A DNA stretch of 64,000 nt from Flavobacterium cupreum. Lineage in GTDB: Bacteria; Bacteroidota; Bacteroidia; Flavobacteriales; Flavobacteriaceae. A model generated the notes under the pieces. That model was not told the DNA's origin and searched no databases. It saw only the letters and a program-made list of their open reading frames with translations. The first letter of the stretch is position 1. Each line of letters opens with the position of its first letter. Position numbers and translations under genes: made by a program. Positions 34,502-44,302 of the stretch are shown piece by piece. The stretch covers positions 248,001 through 312,000 of the forward strand of contig NZ_QWDM01000002.1 in the NCBI RefSeq assembly GCF_003996965.1, written 5' to 3'.

Positions 34502-35785
34502 ATGGAACAAAAAAAACTCTTAATCATTACCTACTATTTTCCCCCTGCCGGAGGTCCTGGTGTGCAGCGTTGGTTAAAATTTGTAAAATATCTGCCTGAA
34601 TTTAATGTTCAGCCCATAGTGTATGTTCCGGAAAACCCAACTTATCCGATAGTGGATGAAGGTCTGGTTAGTGAAATTTCGGATCAGGTAATTGTGCTCA
34701 AGAATAAAATCTGGGAACCTTACCAACTGGCTTCTGTTTTTTCGAAAAATAAAACGAAAAAAATCAGTTCCGGAATTTTTCCACAAAAGAAAAAACAGAC
34801 TTTTTTAGATAAAACCTTTCTTTGGGTTCGCGGCAATCTTTTTATTCCGGATGCGAGAGTGTTTTGGGTAAAACCTTCCGTCGTTTATCTGGAAAAATAC
34901 ATCCGGGAAAATAATATTGATACCATTGTAACTTCAGGACCACCACATAGCCTGCATTTAATTGGTTTGGAATTAAAACAAAAACTAAACATAAACTGGC
35001 TGGCAGATTTTCGTGATCCCTGGACAACCATCGGGTACCATAAAGCATTGCGTTTATCTTCTTACGCGGCTAAAAAACATAAAAAACTAGAGCATAAAGT
35101 ACTTAACTCCGCAGATACCATAATCGTTACGAGTAAAACGACCAAAACAGAATTTGAGGCCATTACCAGCAAACCAATTTCGGTAATTACCAATGGTTAT
35201 GACATCGAAAATGTCGAAAAACAGGTTTTAGATACCAAATTCACCCTGGCACATATCGGTTCTTTTTTATCAGATCGAAATCCAGAATTTTTATGGGAAG
35301 CGCTGGTGGAATTATTGAATGAAATTCCGGATTTCAAATCTCATTTAGAGATTAAACTGATCGGTGCCGTAAGTCAGGAAGTACTGGATGCTATTGACCA
35401 GCATAAACTGAAGGATTATCTGAATCTTTTGGGCTATGTTTCACATCGTGAAGCCATAGCGCATCAGAAGAAATCACAGGTTTTACTGCTGATCGAAATC
35501 AATTCTGAAGATACAAAAAGTATCATTCCGGGAAAATTGTTTGAATATATGGTATCAGGCCGTCCAATAGTTGCAATTGGTCCGCAGGGTTCTGATTTTG
35601 CAGCCATTGTAAAAGAAACGAATACCGGTGTATTTTTCGATTATTCTGAAAAAGCGAAACTAAAAAGTGTAATTTTGGACTTTTATAATCAATTTCTGGA
35701 AGGGAAATTACAATCTAATGGTATTGGTTTACAGCAATATTCCCGAAAAAACCTAACCAGACAATTAGTAGAATTGATTCGTTAA
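34502..35785 (+). CDS. GT-B glycosyltransferase
   Basis: The ATG at 34502 (MEQKKLLIITYYFPPAGGPG) is preferred to a GTG 24 nt upstream. The 427-aa protein is a GT4-type glycosyltransferase. The N-terminal half has YYFPPAGGPGVQRWLKF and LADFRDPW. The C-terminal nucleotide-sugar half has LAHIGSFLSDRNPEFLWEAL and IIPGKLFEYMVSGRPIVAIG, with the E of the EX7E region. It would transfer a sugar at the cytoplasmic face of the inner membrane. The donor and acceptor cannot be inferred. Flanked by yfhO and the flippase gene in one direction (53- and 96-nt gaps), it belongs to a glycan-assembly cluster. Confidence 0.9.
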   Translation: MEQKKLLIITYYFPPAGGPGVQRWLKFVKYLPEFNVQPIVYVPENPTYPIVDEGLVSEISDQVIVLKNKIWEPYQLASVFSKNKTKKISSGIFPQKKKQTFLDKTFLWVRGNLFIPDARVFWVKPSVVYLEKYIRENNIDTIVTSGPPHSLHLIGLELKQKLNINWLADFRDPWTTIGYHKALRLSSYAAKKHKKLEHKVLNSADTIIVTSKTTKTEFEAITSKPISVITNGYDIENVEKQVLDTKFTLAHIGSFLSDRNPEFLWEALVELLNEIPDFKSHLEIKLIGAVSQEVLDAIDQHKLKDYLNLLGYVSHREAIAHQKKSQVLLLIEINSEDTKSIIPGKLFEYMVSGRPIVAIGPQGSDFAAIVKETNTGVFFDYSEKAKLKSVILDFYNQFLEGKLQSNGIGLQQYSRKNLTRQLVELIR

Positions 35786-35881
35786 AATAACAATTTCAGA
35801 GACGATTACATTTCACAAATCGTAAGTAAGCAAGTAAAATCATAAATTTAAACGCTGCAATCTAAAAGCTGCAATCAAAAC

Positions 35882-37351
35882 ATGGGTATTGTCTTAAATC
35901 AGTCTTTCAAAAACACCATAATCACTTATATCGGCTTCGGAATAGGGGCTATCAATACACTTTATTTGTATCCTGTTTTTTTAGGCGCCACCTATTATGC
36001 TTTAACGAATTATATTCTTTCCGCTGCAAATGTTATTATGCCATTGTTCGCCATTGGAATGCAAAATACATTAGTGAAGTTTTATTCTCAGTACAAATCG
36101 GAAGAAGAAAGAGAGCAATTCCTCTCGTTTACGGCATTGTTTCCTATCCTCATGTGCATTCCGCTAGGTATTATCGGTTTGTTCTTCTTTGATGATATTA
36201 GCGCTTTTGTTTCTAAAGAAAATCCTGTTGTAAAAGAATTCATGTACCTGATTCCGTTTATAGGAATCTGTATGGCGTATTTTGAGATTTTTTATGCCTG
36301 GGCGAGGGTGCATATGCATTCTGTTTTTGGTAATTTTATTAAGGAAGTCGGGCTAAGGCTATTTTCTACTGTTGCATTGGTTGGTTTGTATTTTAAATGG
36401 ATTACACTAATTCAGTTTGTGTATGTAACAGCTGTAATTTATTTCCTGGCCTTTATAGTGACAATGTTTTATGCTTTTTATGTCAAAAAACCGAAGTTTC
36501 AGATCAACATCCCTAAGAATGTAAAAGATGTAATGGAGTATACGTTCTTTATTATTTTATCGGGAAGCGTAGCAAATTTACTATTGGACGGTGATAAACT
36601 AATGCTGAATCAGTATATGAAGATTGAGAACATTGCTTATTATTCGGTGGCGACATATATTGCGCTGGTTATTTCGGTTCCAAGCCGGGCCATGCATCAG
36701 ATTGTATATCCGATTACGGCAAAATTAATGCATGAAAACAAACACGATGAATTAAATTCATTATACAAAAAAACATCAATAAACCTCCAGTTTGTAGGAG
36801 GGTTTGTGATGTTGTGTATTTTTGTAAATATCAATCAATTGTATGAATTGGTACCCAAAGAATATAGCGGAGGAATCCCGGTGGTATTTATGATTGGAAT
36901 ATCTAAATATTTCGATTTGATTTTGGGGAATAATAATGCTATTATTTTTAATACTAAATATTATCGAATGGTTTTGTATTTGGGATTAATGCTGGTTTTT
37001 TTAACCTTTGTTTTAAACATGATTTTTATTCCAATTCAGGGTATTTTAGGTTCTGCATTTGCTACTTTATTGTCCATCACGTTATACAGTCTCGCCAAAT
37101 TGCAGTTTGTCGTTAAGAAACTTAATTTGTATCCTTTTACAAAACAGACCATACATTCTATCCTGATAACCTTTGCTTTGTTCCTGTTGTTTTATTTCTG
37201 GGAATTTCCTTTTTATCAGCTTGTCAGTATTGCCCTGAAATCTGTTTTGGTGACTATTCTTTATATTTACCTGAATTATAAATTTGAGATCTCTCCGGAG
37301 ATTAATCAGGTTATTAAAGGGCTTTTAAAAAGAATTGGAATTCAGATTTAA
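35882..37351 (+). CDS. Wzx-type polysaccharide flippase
   Basis: The 489-aa protein has 12-14 predicted membrane helices and the MVF/PST flippase layout (LNQSFKNTIITYIGFGIGAI at the start, FFIILSGSVANLLLDGDKLML near the middle, IFIPIQGILGSAFATLLSI later). Such proteins flip undecaprenyl-linked oligosaccharides across the inner membrane. With the glycosyltransferase and YfhO it suggests synthesis of an O-antigen-, capsule- or exopolysaccharide-like product. No polymerase or ligase gene is in the window. Confidence 0.9.
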   Translation: MGIVLNQSFKNTIITYIGFGIGAINTLYLYPVFLGATYYALTNYILSAANVIMPLFAIGMQNTLVKFYSQYKSEEEREQFLSFTALFPILMCIPLGIIGLFFFDDISAFVSKENPVVKEFMYLIPFIGICMAYFEIFYAWARVHMHSVFGNFIKEVGLRLFSTVALVGLYFKWITLIQFVYVTAVIYFLAFIVTMFYAFYVKKPKFQINIPKNVKDVMEYTFFIILSGSVANLLLDGDKLMLNQYMKIENIAYYSVATYIALVISVPSRAMHQIVYPITAKLMHENKHDELNSLYKKTSINLQFVGGFVMLCIFVNINQLYELVPKEYSGGIPVVFMIGISKYFDLILGNNNAIIFNTKYYRMVLYLGLMLVFLTFVLNMIFIPIQGILGSAFATLLSITLYSLAKLQFVVKKLNLYPFTKQTIHSILITFALFLLFYFWEFPFYQLVSIALKSVLVTILYIYLNYKFEISPEINQVIKGLLKRIGIQI

Positions 37352-37893
37352 CAGACCTGAGAGAGAGGAAATATAAACAAATTACAGCGAGCAAACTCCG
37401 GCTTCATTTTCACTTCAAAGAAGCCGGGCTGATTTTATGTAAAGGAGATAAACATTTTTGAAAGAAATTACTCTCAAAATTAGCAAGGGTTCATTCTTCA
37501 CTGCATCAGCATATTCCAGTTCAATTAATGCCGTACTAATACAAGTGTTTTCTTTGCCATTACCGCGTCAGGGGAAACAAACACAACAATAACTCCTGTA
37601 AATTAGTGAAAAGCTGATTATCAAACTATTGCCTTAAATTTGAAAACTGAAGCTAAGTTGTTGGTTTTGTGAATTAATGGGTTAATTTTAACATTTTTTT
37701 TTTTTGTTATTTGATTAATAAAAATTAAATTTATGTAAGAATTTGATAGTGCTTTTATTGTCTTGCTGAAAATATCTTTAATAATGCAATAAAAATAACT
37801 TTTTGATGTTTACCTAATATGGAAATCCCTATCCATATTAGAAATAAATTAACATTTATATAATAGTAGTTGGATTAAATTAATTTGCTGGTT
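37352..37893. other. 542-nt spacer with one hairpin, possible gene relic
   Basis: CCGGCTTC (37398-37405) pairs with GAAGCCGG (37420-37427) and may end the flippase transcript, though no strong T-run follows. From about 37527 to 37604, one frame between two stops reads like a degraded surface-protein fragment (SVFFAITASGETNTTITPVN, ending in TAG). It has no start codon and is probably a relic or chance. The rest (37605-37893) is very AT-rich and empty apart from likely promoter DNA. Confidence 0.4.
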
Positions 37894-38193
37894 ATGAAAA
37901 ACAATAAACTGAGTCAGGAACAAAGTTTTCAGGTATTTTCTAATATGATATCAAAGAAGGTACGTAATGGATTTACATTAGAAGAGAGAAACGATGAATT
38001 TCTTTTTGCGGTTCTCTCAAAGGGAGGGAAAGTGGTTAATCATGGTTTAAATTTTATTATTTTTTGTCTGACCTTAGGATTATGGTCATTTGCCTGGTTG
38101 TATCTTACCATAGAGGCGTCAAAGCAGAAAAAAATATTAGTGGCAATTGATGAAGATGGATTACCTTTTGAAGACAGGTGTTTAGTAGCTTAA
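37894..38193 (+). CDS. small protein with one or two membrane segments
   Basis: The ATG at 37894 (MKNNKLSQEQ) is preferred to a TTG 9 nt upstream. The 99-aa protein has a polar N-terminus (about 1-44), a hydrophobic region (LNFIIFCLTLGLWSFAWLYLTI) and a C-terminal polar stretch (KKILVAIDEDGLPFEDRCLV). I do not recognise a named family. It could be a single-pass membrane protein or a hairpin. The gene is isolated between a long spacer and a bidirectional terminator. Confidence 0.7.
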   Translation: MKNNKLSQEQSFQVFSNMISKKVRNGFTLEERNDEFLFAVLSKGGKVVNHGLNFIIFCLTLGLWSFAWLYLTIEASKQKKILVAIDEDGLPFEDRCLVA

Positions 38194-38206
38194 TTAAAAG
38201 CTATTA

Positions 38207-38253
38207 AAAAATAAAGCGGCCAGAATTTCTATAATTCTGGCCGCTTTATTTTT
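38207..38253. terminator. bidirectional terminator with perfect 21-bp stem
   Basis: AAAAATAAAGCGGCCAGAATT (38207-38227) is exactly inverted at 38233-38253 with a 5-nt loop, ending in T- and A-runs. It serves the small-protein gene (+) and uvrA (-). Confidence 0.95.
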
Positions 38254-38271
38254 TTTATGAGATTAATACTT

Positions 38272-41067
38272 TTATAATTTGTCTTTTAAATAAACTCCCG
38301 TAACCGATTCTTTTACTTTTGCCACTTCTTCCGGAGTTCCTGTGGCTAACAAGTGTCCTCCGTTTTCTCCTCCTTCAGGTCCCAGGTCAATAATCCAGTC
38401 GGCACATTTGATAAGGTCAAGATTGTGTTCAATTACAATGATAGAGTGGCCTTTATCTATTAAGGCATCAAATGAAGCCAGTAATTTTTTAATATCGTGA
38501 AAATGCAATCCTGTCGTAGGTTCATCAAATACAAACAGCGCTTTGTCTTTTGTTGCTCCTTTTACTAGAAAAGAAGCTAATTTAATACGTTGCGCCTCAC
38601 CACCCGAAAGCGTAGAGGACGACTGCCCTAACTGAACGTATCCTAATCCTACATCCTGCAGGGGCTGTAGTTTTTGAGTGATTTTTGTTTGTTTGTTTTT
38701 TTCGAAAAAGGCAATGGCATCATCAATCGTCATGGTTAGAATGTCATTGATGTTTTTGTCATCGAAAGTGATTTCTAGAATTTCTTTTTTAAAGCGTTTG
38801 CCGCCACAAGTTTCGCATGGCAACTGAACGTCGGCCATAAAGACCATCTCAACGTTTATGGAGCCTTCTCCTTTACAGGTTTCACAACGGCCTCCATCAA
38901 CATTAAAAGAAAAATGTTTGGCCTGATACCCTGTTATTTTTGATAATTTTTCTTTCGCATACAAATCACGAATATCATCATACGCCTTGATATAAGTAAC
39001 AGGATTAGATCGTGAACTTCTTCCAATTGGATTCTGATCTACATATTCAATATGTTTTATTTGAGAAAAGGATCCTTTTATTTCGGTAAACTGGCCCGCT
39101 TTTTCTGCTGCGTTTTCAAGCTTTTTCTGCATGGCAGGAAATAGGATTTTCTTGATCAGCGTACTTTTTCCGCTACCGGAAACTCCTGTAATCACAGTTA
39201 ATACATCCAATGGGAAAGTAACATTAATGTTTTTCAGGTTATTTTCCCTTGCACCAATAATTTCAATATGATTTTTAAATTTCCTTCTCTTTTTCGGAAC
39301 CGTTATTTCTAAATCCCCATTTAGATATTTAGCCGTTAAGGAGTCTGATTTTAATATTTCATCATAAGTACCCTGAGCGACAAGATGCCCTCCGTAAGTA
39401 CCGGCTTCCGGACCTATATCGATAATCATGTCTGCCGCTTTCATAATATCTTCGTCGTGTTCTACGACGATAACTGTATTGCCTAAATCACGAAGAGAAA
39501 GCAGCACTTTTATCAGTCGTTCGGAATCTTTCGGGTGAAGGCCAATACTGGGTTCATCTAAAATATACATAGATCCTACCAGGCTGCTCCCCAAAGAGGT
39601 CGCCAGATTAATCCTTTGTGATTCTCCTCCCGAAAGCGTAGCAGAGTTTCTGTTTAAGGTAAGGTAATCCAGACCCACTTCTGTCAAAAAGGAAAGACGA
39701 TTATTGATTTCGATCATTAAACGTTTTGCGATTTGCTGTTCGTAAACGTTTAGGTCAATATTTTTGAAAAAAGTAACCAGATGTTTAATCGGTAAATCGA
39801 CTAGATCGGAAACTGTTTTACCATTTATTTTTACATACGATGCTTCTACACGTAAGCGTTTTCCGCGACAGGCGTGACATTTTGTTTTGCCACGGTAACG
39901 GGACAGCATGACACGATTCTGAATTTTATAATTTTTTTCTTCCAATTCCCTGAAGAAATCATTAAGCCCCTGGAAATACTGATTTCCTTTCCAGATCACA
40001 TCTTTTTGTTCTTCTGATAATTCGAAAAAAGGTTTGTGAATCGGGAAATCAAATTTGTAGGCATGTTTCACCAGTTCATCTTTGTACCAGCTCATGCTGT
40101 CTCCTCTCCACGGATAAATAGCGCTTTCGAAAACAGAAAGCGAAGTATTCGGAACCACCAGATCAGCGTCAATTCCGATAATATTACCGTATCCCTCGCA
40201 AACAGGGCAGGCACCATAGGGATTATTGAAACTGAACAGGTGAACATTCGGTTCTAAAAATGTAATGCCATCCAGTTCAAAATTATTGGAATACGAAAAA
40301 CGTGTGTCTGAGCTTAATTCCTGTAAATAACATATTCCTTTTCCCTCAAAAAAAGCGGTCTGTACAGCATCTGCCAGACGGTTATAGAATTCTTCTTCTT
40401 CCTTAACCACGATTCGGTCTATAATCAGCAGTATGTCTTTATTGTCCAGCTGATGAAGATCTGCAGTAGCAAATTCGTCCAGTCGAACCATTTCGTTATT
40501 GACTAATATACGGGCAAAACCTTGCTGTAAAAGGACTTTCAGTTTGTCTTCCAGTTGTCGGCCTTCTTCCAGATGAATAGGTGCCAATAGAAGCCATTTG
40601 CTGTCCAGTTCTAATGTTTTTACATCTGCAACTACGTCCGAAACCGTATTTTTTTTAACTTCATGACCTGAAATTGGCGAATACGTACGGCCAATTCGGG
40701 CAAACAAAAGTTTCATATAATCGTAGATCTCAGTCGAAGTCCCGACAGTAGATCTTGCATTGGTCGTGTTTACTTTTTGTTCGATGGCAATCGCCGGAGC
40801 AATTCCTTTGATATATTCTACTTTGGGTTTGTCTAAACGCCCCAAAAACTGACGTGCGTAAGAAGACAGGCTTTCTACGTAACGACGCTGCCCTTCAGCA
40901 TATAAAGTATCAAATGCCAGACTTGATTTTCCGGATCCGGAAAGCCCTGTAATGACAACAAGTTTGTTTCTGGGAATAGCGACATCTACATTTTTTAAGT
41001 TATGTACTTGTGCTCCTTTAATGATAATATTATGTTTCGGGTCGAGTGTAGAAAGGTCAATTTGCAT
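38272..41067 (-). CDS. uvrA: UvrA, excinuclease ABC subunit A
   Basis: UvrA recognises DNA damage in nucleotide excision repair and loads UvrB. The ATG at 41067 ([13 protein letters not shown]) is preferred to a TTG 12 nt upstream. The 931-aa protein has two ABC ATPase domains with Walker [13 protein letters not shown] and [13 protein letters not shown] and signature LSGGE(A/S)QRI. It also has the zinc-binding CxxC pairs [24 protein letters not shown] and CETCGGKR. The arrangement and length match functional UvrA1. The gene has its own TACTTTTG promoter and a very strong terminator. No uvrB or uvrC is nearby. Confidence 0.98.
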   Translation of the reverse strand: MQIDLSTLDPKHNIIIKGAQVHNLKNVDVAIPRNKLVVITGLSGSGKSSLAFDTLYAEGQRRYVESLSSYARQFLGRLDKPKVEYIKGIAPAIAIEQKVNTTNARSTVGTSTEIYDYMKLLFARIGRTYSPISGHEVKKNTVSDVVADVKTLELDSKWLLLAPIHLEEGRQLEDKLKVLLQQGFARILVNNEMVRLDEFATADLHQLDNKDILLIIDRIVVKEEEEFYNRLADAVQTAFFEGKGICYLQELSSDTRFSYSNNFELDGITFLEPNVHLFSFNNPYGACPVCEGYGNIIGIDADLVVPNTSLSVFESAIYPWRGDSMSWYKDELVKHAYKFDFPIHKPFFELSEEQKDVIWKGNQYFQGLNDFFRELEEKNYKIQNRVMLSRYRGKTKCHACRGKRLRVEASYVKINGKTVSDLVDLPIKHLVTFFKNIDLNVYEQQIAKRLMIEINNRLSFLTEVGLDYLTLNRNSATLSGGESQRINLATSLGSSLVGSMYILDEPSIGLHPKDSERLIKVLLSLRDLGNTVIVVEHDEDIMKAADMIIDIGPEAGTYGGHLVAQGTYDEILKSDSLTAKYLNGDLEITVPKKRRKFKNHIEIIGARENNLKNINVTFPLDVLTVITGVSGSGKSTLIKKILFPAMQKKLENAAEKAGQFTEIKGSFSQIKHIEYVDQNPIGRSSRSNPVTYIKAYDDIRDLYAKEKLSKITGYQAKHFSFNVDGGRCETCKGEGSINVEMVFMADVQLPCETCGGKRFKKEILEITFDDKNINDILTMTIDDAIAFFEKNKQTKITQKLQPLQDVGLGYVQLGQSSSTLSGGEAQRIKLASFLVKGATKDKALFVFDEPTTGLHFHDIKKLLASFDALIDKGHSIIVIEHNLDLIKCADWIIDLGPEGGENGGHLLATGTPEEVAKVKESVTGVYLKDKL

Positions 41068-41085
41068 AAAAAAAGTCAATTTCTA

Positions 41086-41093
41086 CAAAAGTA
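41086..41093 (-). promoter_or_regulatory. -7 promoter box for uvrA
   Basis: On the minus strand TACTTTTG lies 18 nt before the ATG at 41067, matching TAnnTTTG. It would give a very short leader. Confidence 0.55.
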
Positions 41094-41260
41094 ATCAATT
41101 TTGAATTGAGTTTTGTTAAAGCCATTGTTCCAAATTTTAACTAATTGTTCCAGAATTGCCATGTTCTTGGCTTTGCTCTTTTTTTATTAAAAATTGATTG
41201 TTTCAATATAAATATGCTATTTTAGAATGTTTTTACACTAAATTAATACTACGGCTCACT

Positions 41261-44062
41261 TTGAAAACTACATTTGCTATCCTTTGTTTTTTGATGAATT
41301 TAATCCTGTTCTCTCAGGAACTTCCGCCAATTGTAAAATATCCGTCAACTGTTTACGGGGCCGGGAACCAAAGCTGGATGATTTCTCAGGACGAACAGAA
41401 TTATCTGTATTTTGCCAATAACGAGGGCCTTCTGGAATATAACGGAACCAATTGGAAACTGTACCCGACTCCAAATGAAACGATCATGCGTTCGGTGAAA
41501 GTAATCGATAATAAGATTTATACCGGATGTTACATGAATTTTGGCTACTGGACGAGACAAGCCAACGGGAAGTTAAAATATACATCGTTAAGTGATACCA
41601 TTAAAACTAAAATTCTGGACGATGAGCAGTTTTGGAACATTTTAAAATATGATCAGTGGATTTTGTTTCAGTCCCTGAACAGAATTTATATTTATGATAC
41701 CAAAACGAAAAACTTCAAAATTATTTCCCCTGAAAACGGTGTGGTAAAATCGTTTAGTACCAAATCCTCTATTTATTATCAAACCATAAATGAAGGCCTT
41801 TTTGAAATAGAAGCCGGAAAAGGAAAACTGATTTCCGATCATCCTGTTTTAAAGAAATATACCATTGTCAATGTTTTTACCCTTGATGACAGTTTGCTGA
41901 TTCAGACCCAGCTCGACGGATTTTATAAACTTTCAGGAACCACTTTAACGCCATTTCGAACTGCTGTCGATACGGAATTGAAATCCAGTTTTGTGTACAG
42001 CAGCCAGCGTCTTCAGGATGGGAGTTATGCCCTGGGGACAGTTTCTAACGGTGTTTTTATTTTATCTAAGGAAGGTCAGTTAAAATATCACATTTCACAA
42101 AGTAAAGGCCTGAGTAACAACACAGCCTTGTCTTTGTTTGAAGATAAAGACCAAAATGTATGGATTGGCCTTGACAACGGAATAAATTGCATCAACCTTC
42201 AGACACCGGTACATACTTTTACGGATGATACAGGAGTTTTAGGAACGGTATATGCTTCGATGGAATACAACGGAATATTGTACGTAGGAACGAATCAGGG
42301 TTTGTTCTGCAGGAAATACCAGAGCAATGAAGATTTTCAGTTCATAAGCGGAACGAAAGGTCAGGTATGGTCCCTGTTTGTATACGATCAAACGCTTTTT
42401 TGCGGACATGATTCTGGAACTTTTATTATTGATAAAACAGTTGCAAAAAATATTTTTTCAGGTTCCGGCACCTGGAAATTCGAGCGTGTTCCTAATGCCG
42501 GAAACCAATTAATCCAGGGAAATTATTACGGCATTTCAGTTTTGGAAAAAACAGGGAATCAATGGAAATTTAAAAACAAAATAAAAGGCTTTGATTATTC
42601 TTCCCGTTATTTCGAGATCAACAAGGATCTTGAAGTGTATGTCAGCCATGAGTACAAAGGGATTTTCAGGTTAAAACTGGATAAGGGGCTTTTAAAAACC
42701 AGTGAATTCTATGCATATTCCTCTCCGAAAAAAGGAAAAAATGCTAGTCTTACCAAATTCAATAATTCGATTTATTACGCCTGTAAAGAGGGGATTTTTA
42801 AATTAAATTCGAAATCGAAACAATTTGAAAAGGATACCTTACTGAGTTCTATTTTCGAGAAAGATGAATATACATCCGGTAAATTAATTGTAGATGACGC
42901 TAACCGAATCTGGCTTTTTTCCAAAAATTACATTCACTATTTTTCTGCCAGTAAACTTAGTAATCAGCTAAAGCAAAATATTATTCCGATTCCGTCTTCG
43001 TTAACCAATTCGATGCTGGGTTTTGAGAACATCAGGCAGATTTCAAAATCGACTTATCTGATCGGAACTACAGATGGTTATTATATTTTAAATATTGATG
43101 ATTTAAGTTTTAAAAACTACAGCGTTTCAATAGCTGAAATTTCGATCAATAAGCAAAATGAAACTTTAAATGACGTTGCCTTAAATGAGGATGGAAGTTT
43201 TAAATCGAATGAAAACAATATCACTTTAAATTATACGGTTCCGGAGTACAATAAATACATCAATACGGAATATCAATATCTTTTGGAAGGCTTTCAGAAC
43301 GACTGGAGTGAATGGAGCACAAAAGCTTCGGTTAATTTTAAAAACCTGTCACCCGGAAAATACACTTTCAGGGTAAGAGCCAAATATGCCAGTACCATTT
43401 TGCAAAACGATGCTGTTTATACGTTTGTGATCTCAAAACCATGGTACCTGACCAATCTGGCGTGTTTTATTTATTTTCTGCTGATACTGGTTCTCGCGTA
43501 TTTTATCAATAAGGCGTACCGTAATTTCTATCAGAAACAGAAAGAAAAGTTAATTGAGGAAAATAATCTTTTATTAGAAATAAAAGAGTTGGAAAACGAA
43601 CAACAGCTCATGAAATTGCGAAACGAGCAACTATCGCAGGATGTCGATAATAAAAACAGGGAGCTGGCTGTTTCGACGATGAGTTTAAACAGTAAAAATG
43701 AGCTTCTGGCTTTTATTAAAGAAGATTTAAAGAAAACTACTCAGGACGACAGCAAAAATATCAAATCGGTGATCAGAACCATCAACGATAACATTACGGA
43801 GGAAGATTCGTGGAAAATCTTTAAAGAAGCCTTTGACAGTGCCGACAAGGATTTTCTAAAACGAATCAAGCAAATCCACCCTTTGTTAACACCGAATGAT
43901 CTGCGTCTTTGTGCATACTTAAGACTAAATCTTTCGTCTAAAGAAATAGCTCCTTTATTTAATATTTCTGTTCGAAGTGTGGAGATAAAAAGATATCGTT
44001 TGCGTAAAAAAATGGATTTGCAGCACGAAATCGGTTTAGTAGAGTATATTCTGGCTGTATAG
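41261..44062 (+). CDS. transmembrane beta-propeller/Y_Y_Y/HTH regulator of the PUL
   Basis: TTG at 41261 begins a signal peptide (LKTTFAILCFLMNLILFSQ); the frame extends further upstream, but without a sensible N-terminus. In the 933-aa product, two-component-regulator-propeller units fill the periplasmic part (about 25-640), with blade motifs such as NVWIGLDNGI and IWLFSKNYI. A Y_Y_Y domain follows (about 650-722), then one membrane helix (about 729-752), a coiled coil (about 757-810) and a LuxR-like helix-turn-helix (about 870-933: LSSKEIAPLFNISVRSVEIK). There is no kinase or receiver domain. By position it should sense beta-glucan oligosaccharides and switch on the downstream sus genes. 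Confidence 0.88.
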   Translation: MKTTFAILCFLMNLILFSQELPPIVKYPSTVYGAGNQSWMISQDEQNYLYFANNEGLLEYNGTNWKLYPTPNETIMRSVKVIDNKIYTGCYMNFGYWTRQANGKLKYTSLSDTIKTKILDDEQFWNILKYDQWILFQSLNRIYIYDTKTKNFKIISPENGVVKSFSTKSSIYYQTINEGLFEIEAGKGKLISDHPVLKKYTIVNVFTLDDSLLIQTQLDGFYKLSGTTLTPFRTAVDTELKSSFVYSSQRLQDGSYALGTVSNGVFILSKEGQLKYHISQSKGLSNNTALSLFEDKDQNVWIGLDNGINCINLQTPVHTFTDDTGVLGTVYASMEYNGILYVGTNQGLFCRKYQSNEDFQFISGTKGQVWSLFVYDQTLFCGHDSGTFIIDKTVAKNIFSGSGTWKFERVPNAGNQLIQGNYYGISVLEKTGNQWKFKNKIKGFDYSSRYFEINKDLEVYVSHEYKGIFRLKLDKGLLKTSEFYAYSSPKKGKNASLTKFNNSIYYACKEGIFKLNSKSKQFEKDTLLSSIFEKDEYTSGKLIVDDANRIWLFSKNYIHYFSASKLSNQLKQNIIPIPSSLTNSMLGFENIRQISKSTYLIGTTDGYYILNIDDLSFKNYSVSIAEISINKQNETLNDVALNEDGSFKSNENNITLNYTVPEYNKYINTEYQYLLEGFQNDWSEWSTKASVNFKNLSPGKYTFRVRAKYASTILQNDAVYTFVISKPWYLTNLACFIYFLLILVLAYFINKAYRNFYQKQKEKLIEENNLLLEIKELENEQQLMKLRNEQLSQDVDNKNRELAVSTMSLNSKNELLAFIKEDLKKTTQDDSKNIKSVIRTINDNITEEDSWKIFKEAFDSADKDFLKRIKQIHPLLTPNDLRLCAYLRLNLSSKEIAPLFNISVRSVEIKRYRLRKKMDLQHEIGLVEYILAV

Positions 44063-44269
44063 GAAAGCAGTAATTACTTCAAAACACCTATACATCACCA
44101 CAACATTAACGTTTTATTGTGTTTTTGACATTTAAATGTTAATTAAATTAACATTAGTAATTTCTTATAAATTGTTGGTTTTTTTTACTATATCGTGAAT
44201 TTTAAATATATTTTTTATGATGTATGTTTTTTGTTGAGGTTAATTTTAGTTTATTCTTAAAAGGATAAG

Positions 44270-44286
44270 ATAAATTTAGCTTTCAA
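44270..44286 (+). promoter_or_regulatory. promoter-like box of the susC operon, shared with the GH88 gene
   Basis: ATAAATTTAGCTTTCAA is the same 17 nt as at 22386-22402 and lies 16 nt before the susC ATG. The region 44063-44269 upstream is AT-rich and holds a CACAA...TTGTG inverted word (44098-44120), a possible operator. Confidence 0.45.
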
Positions 44287-44302
44287 TAAAAACTAACTAA
44301 TT

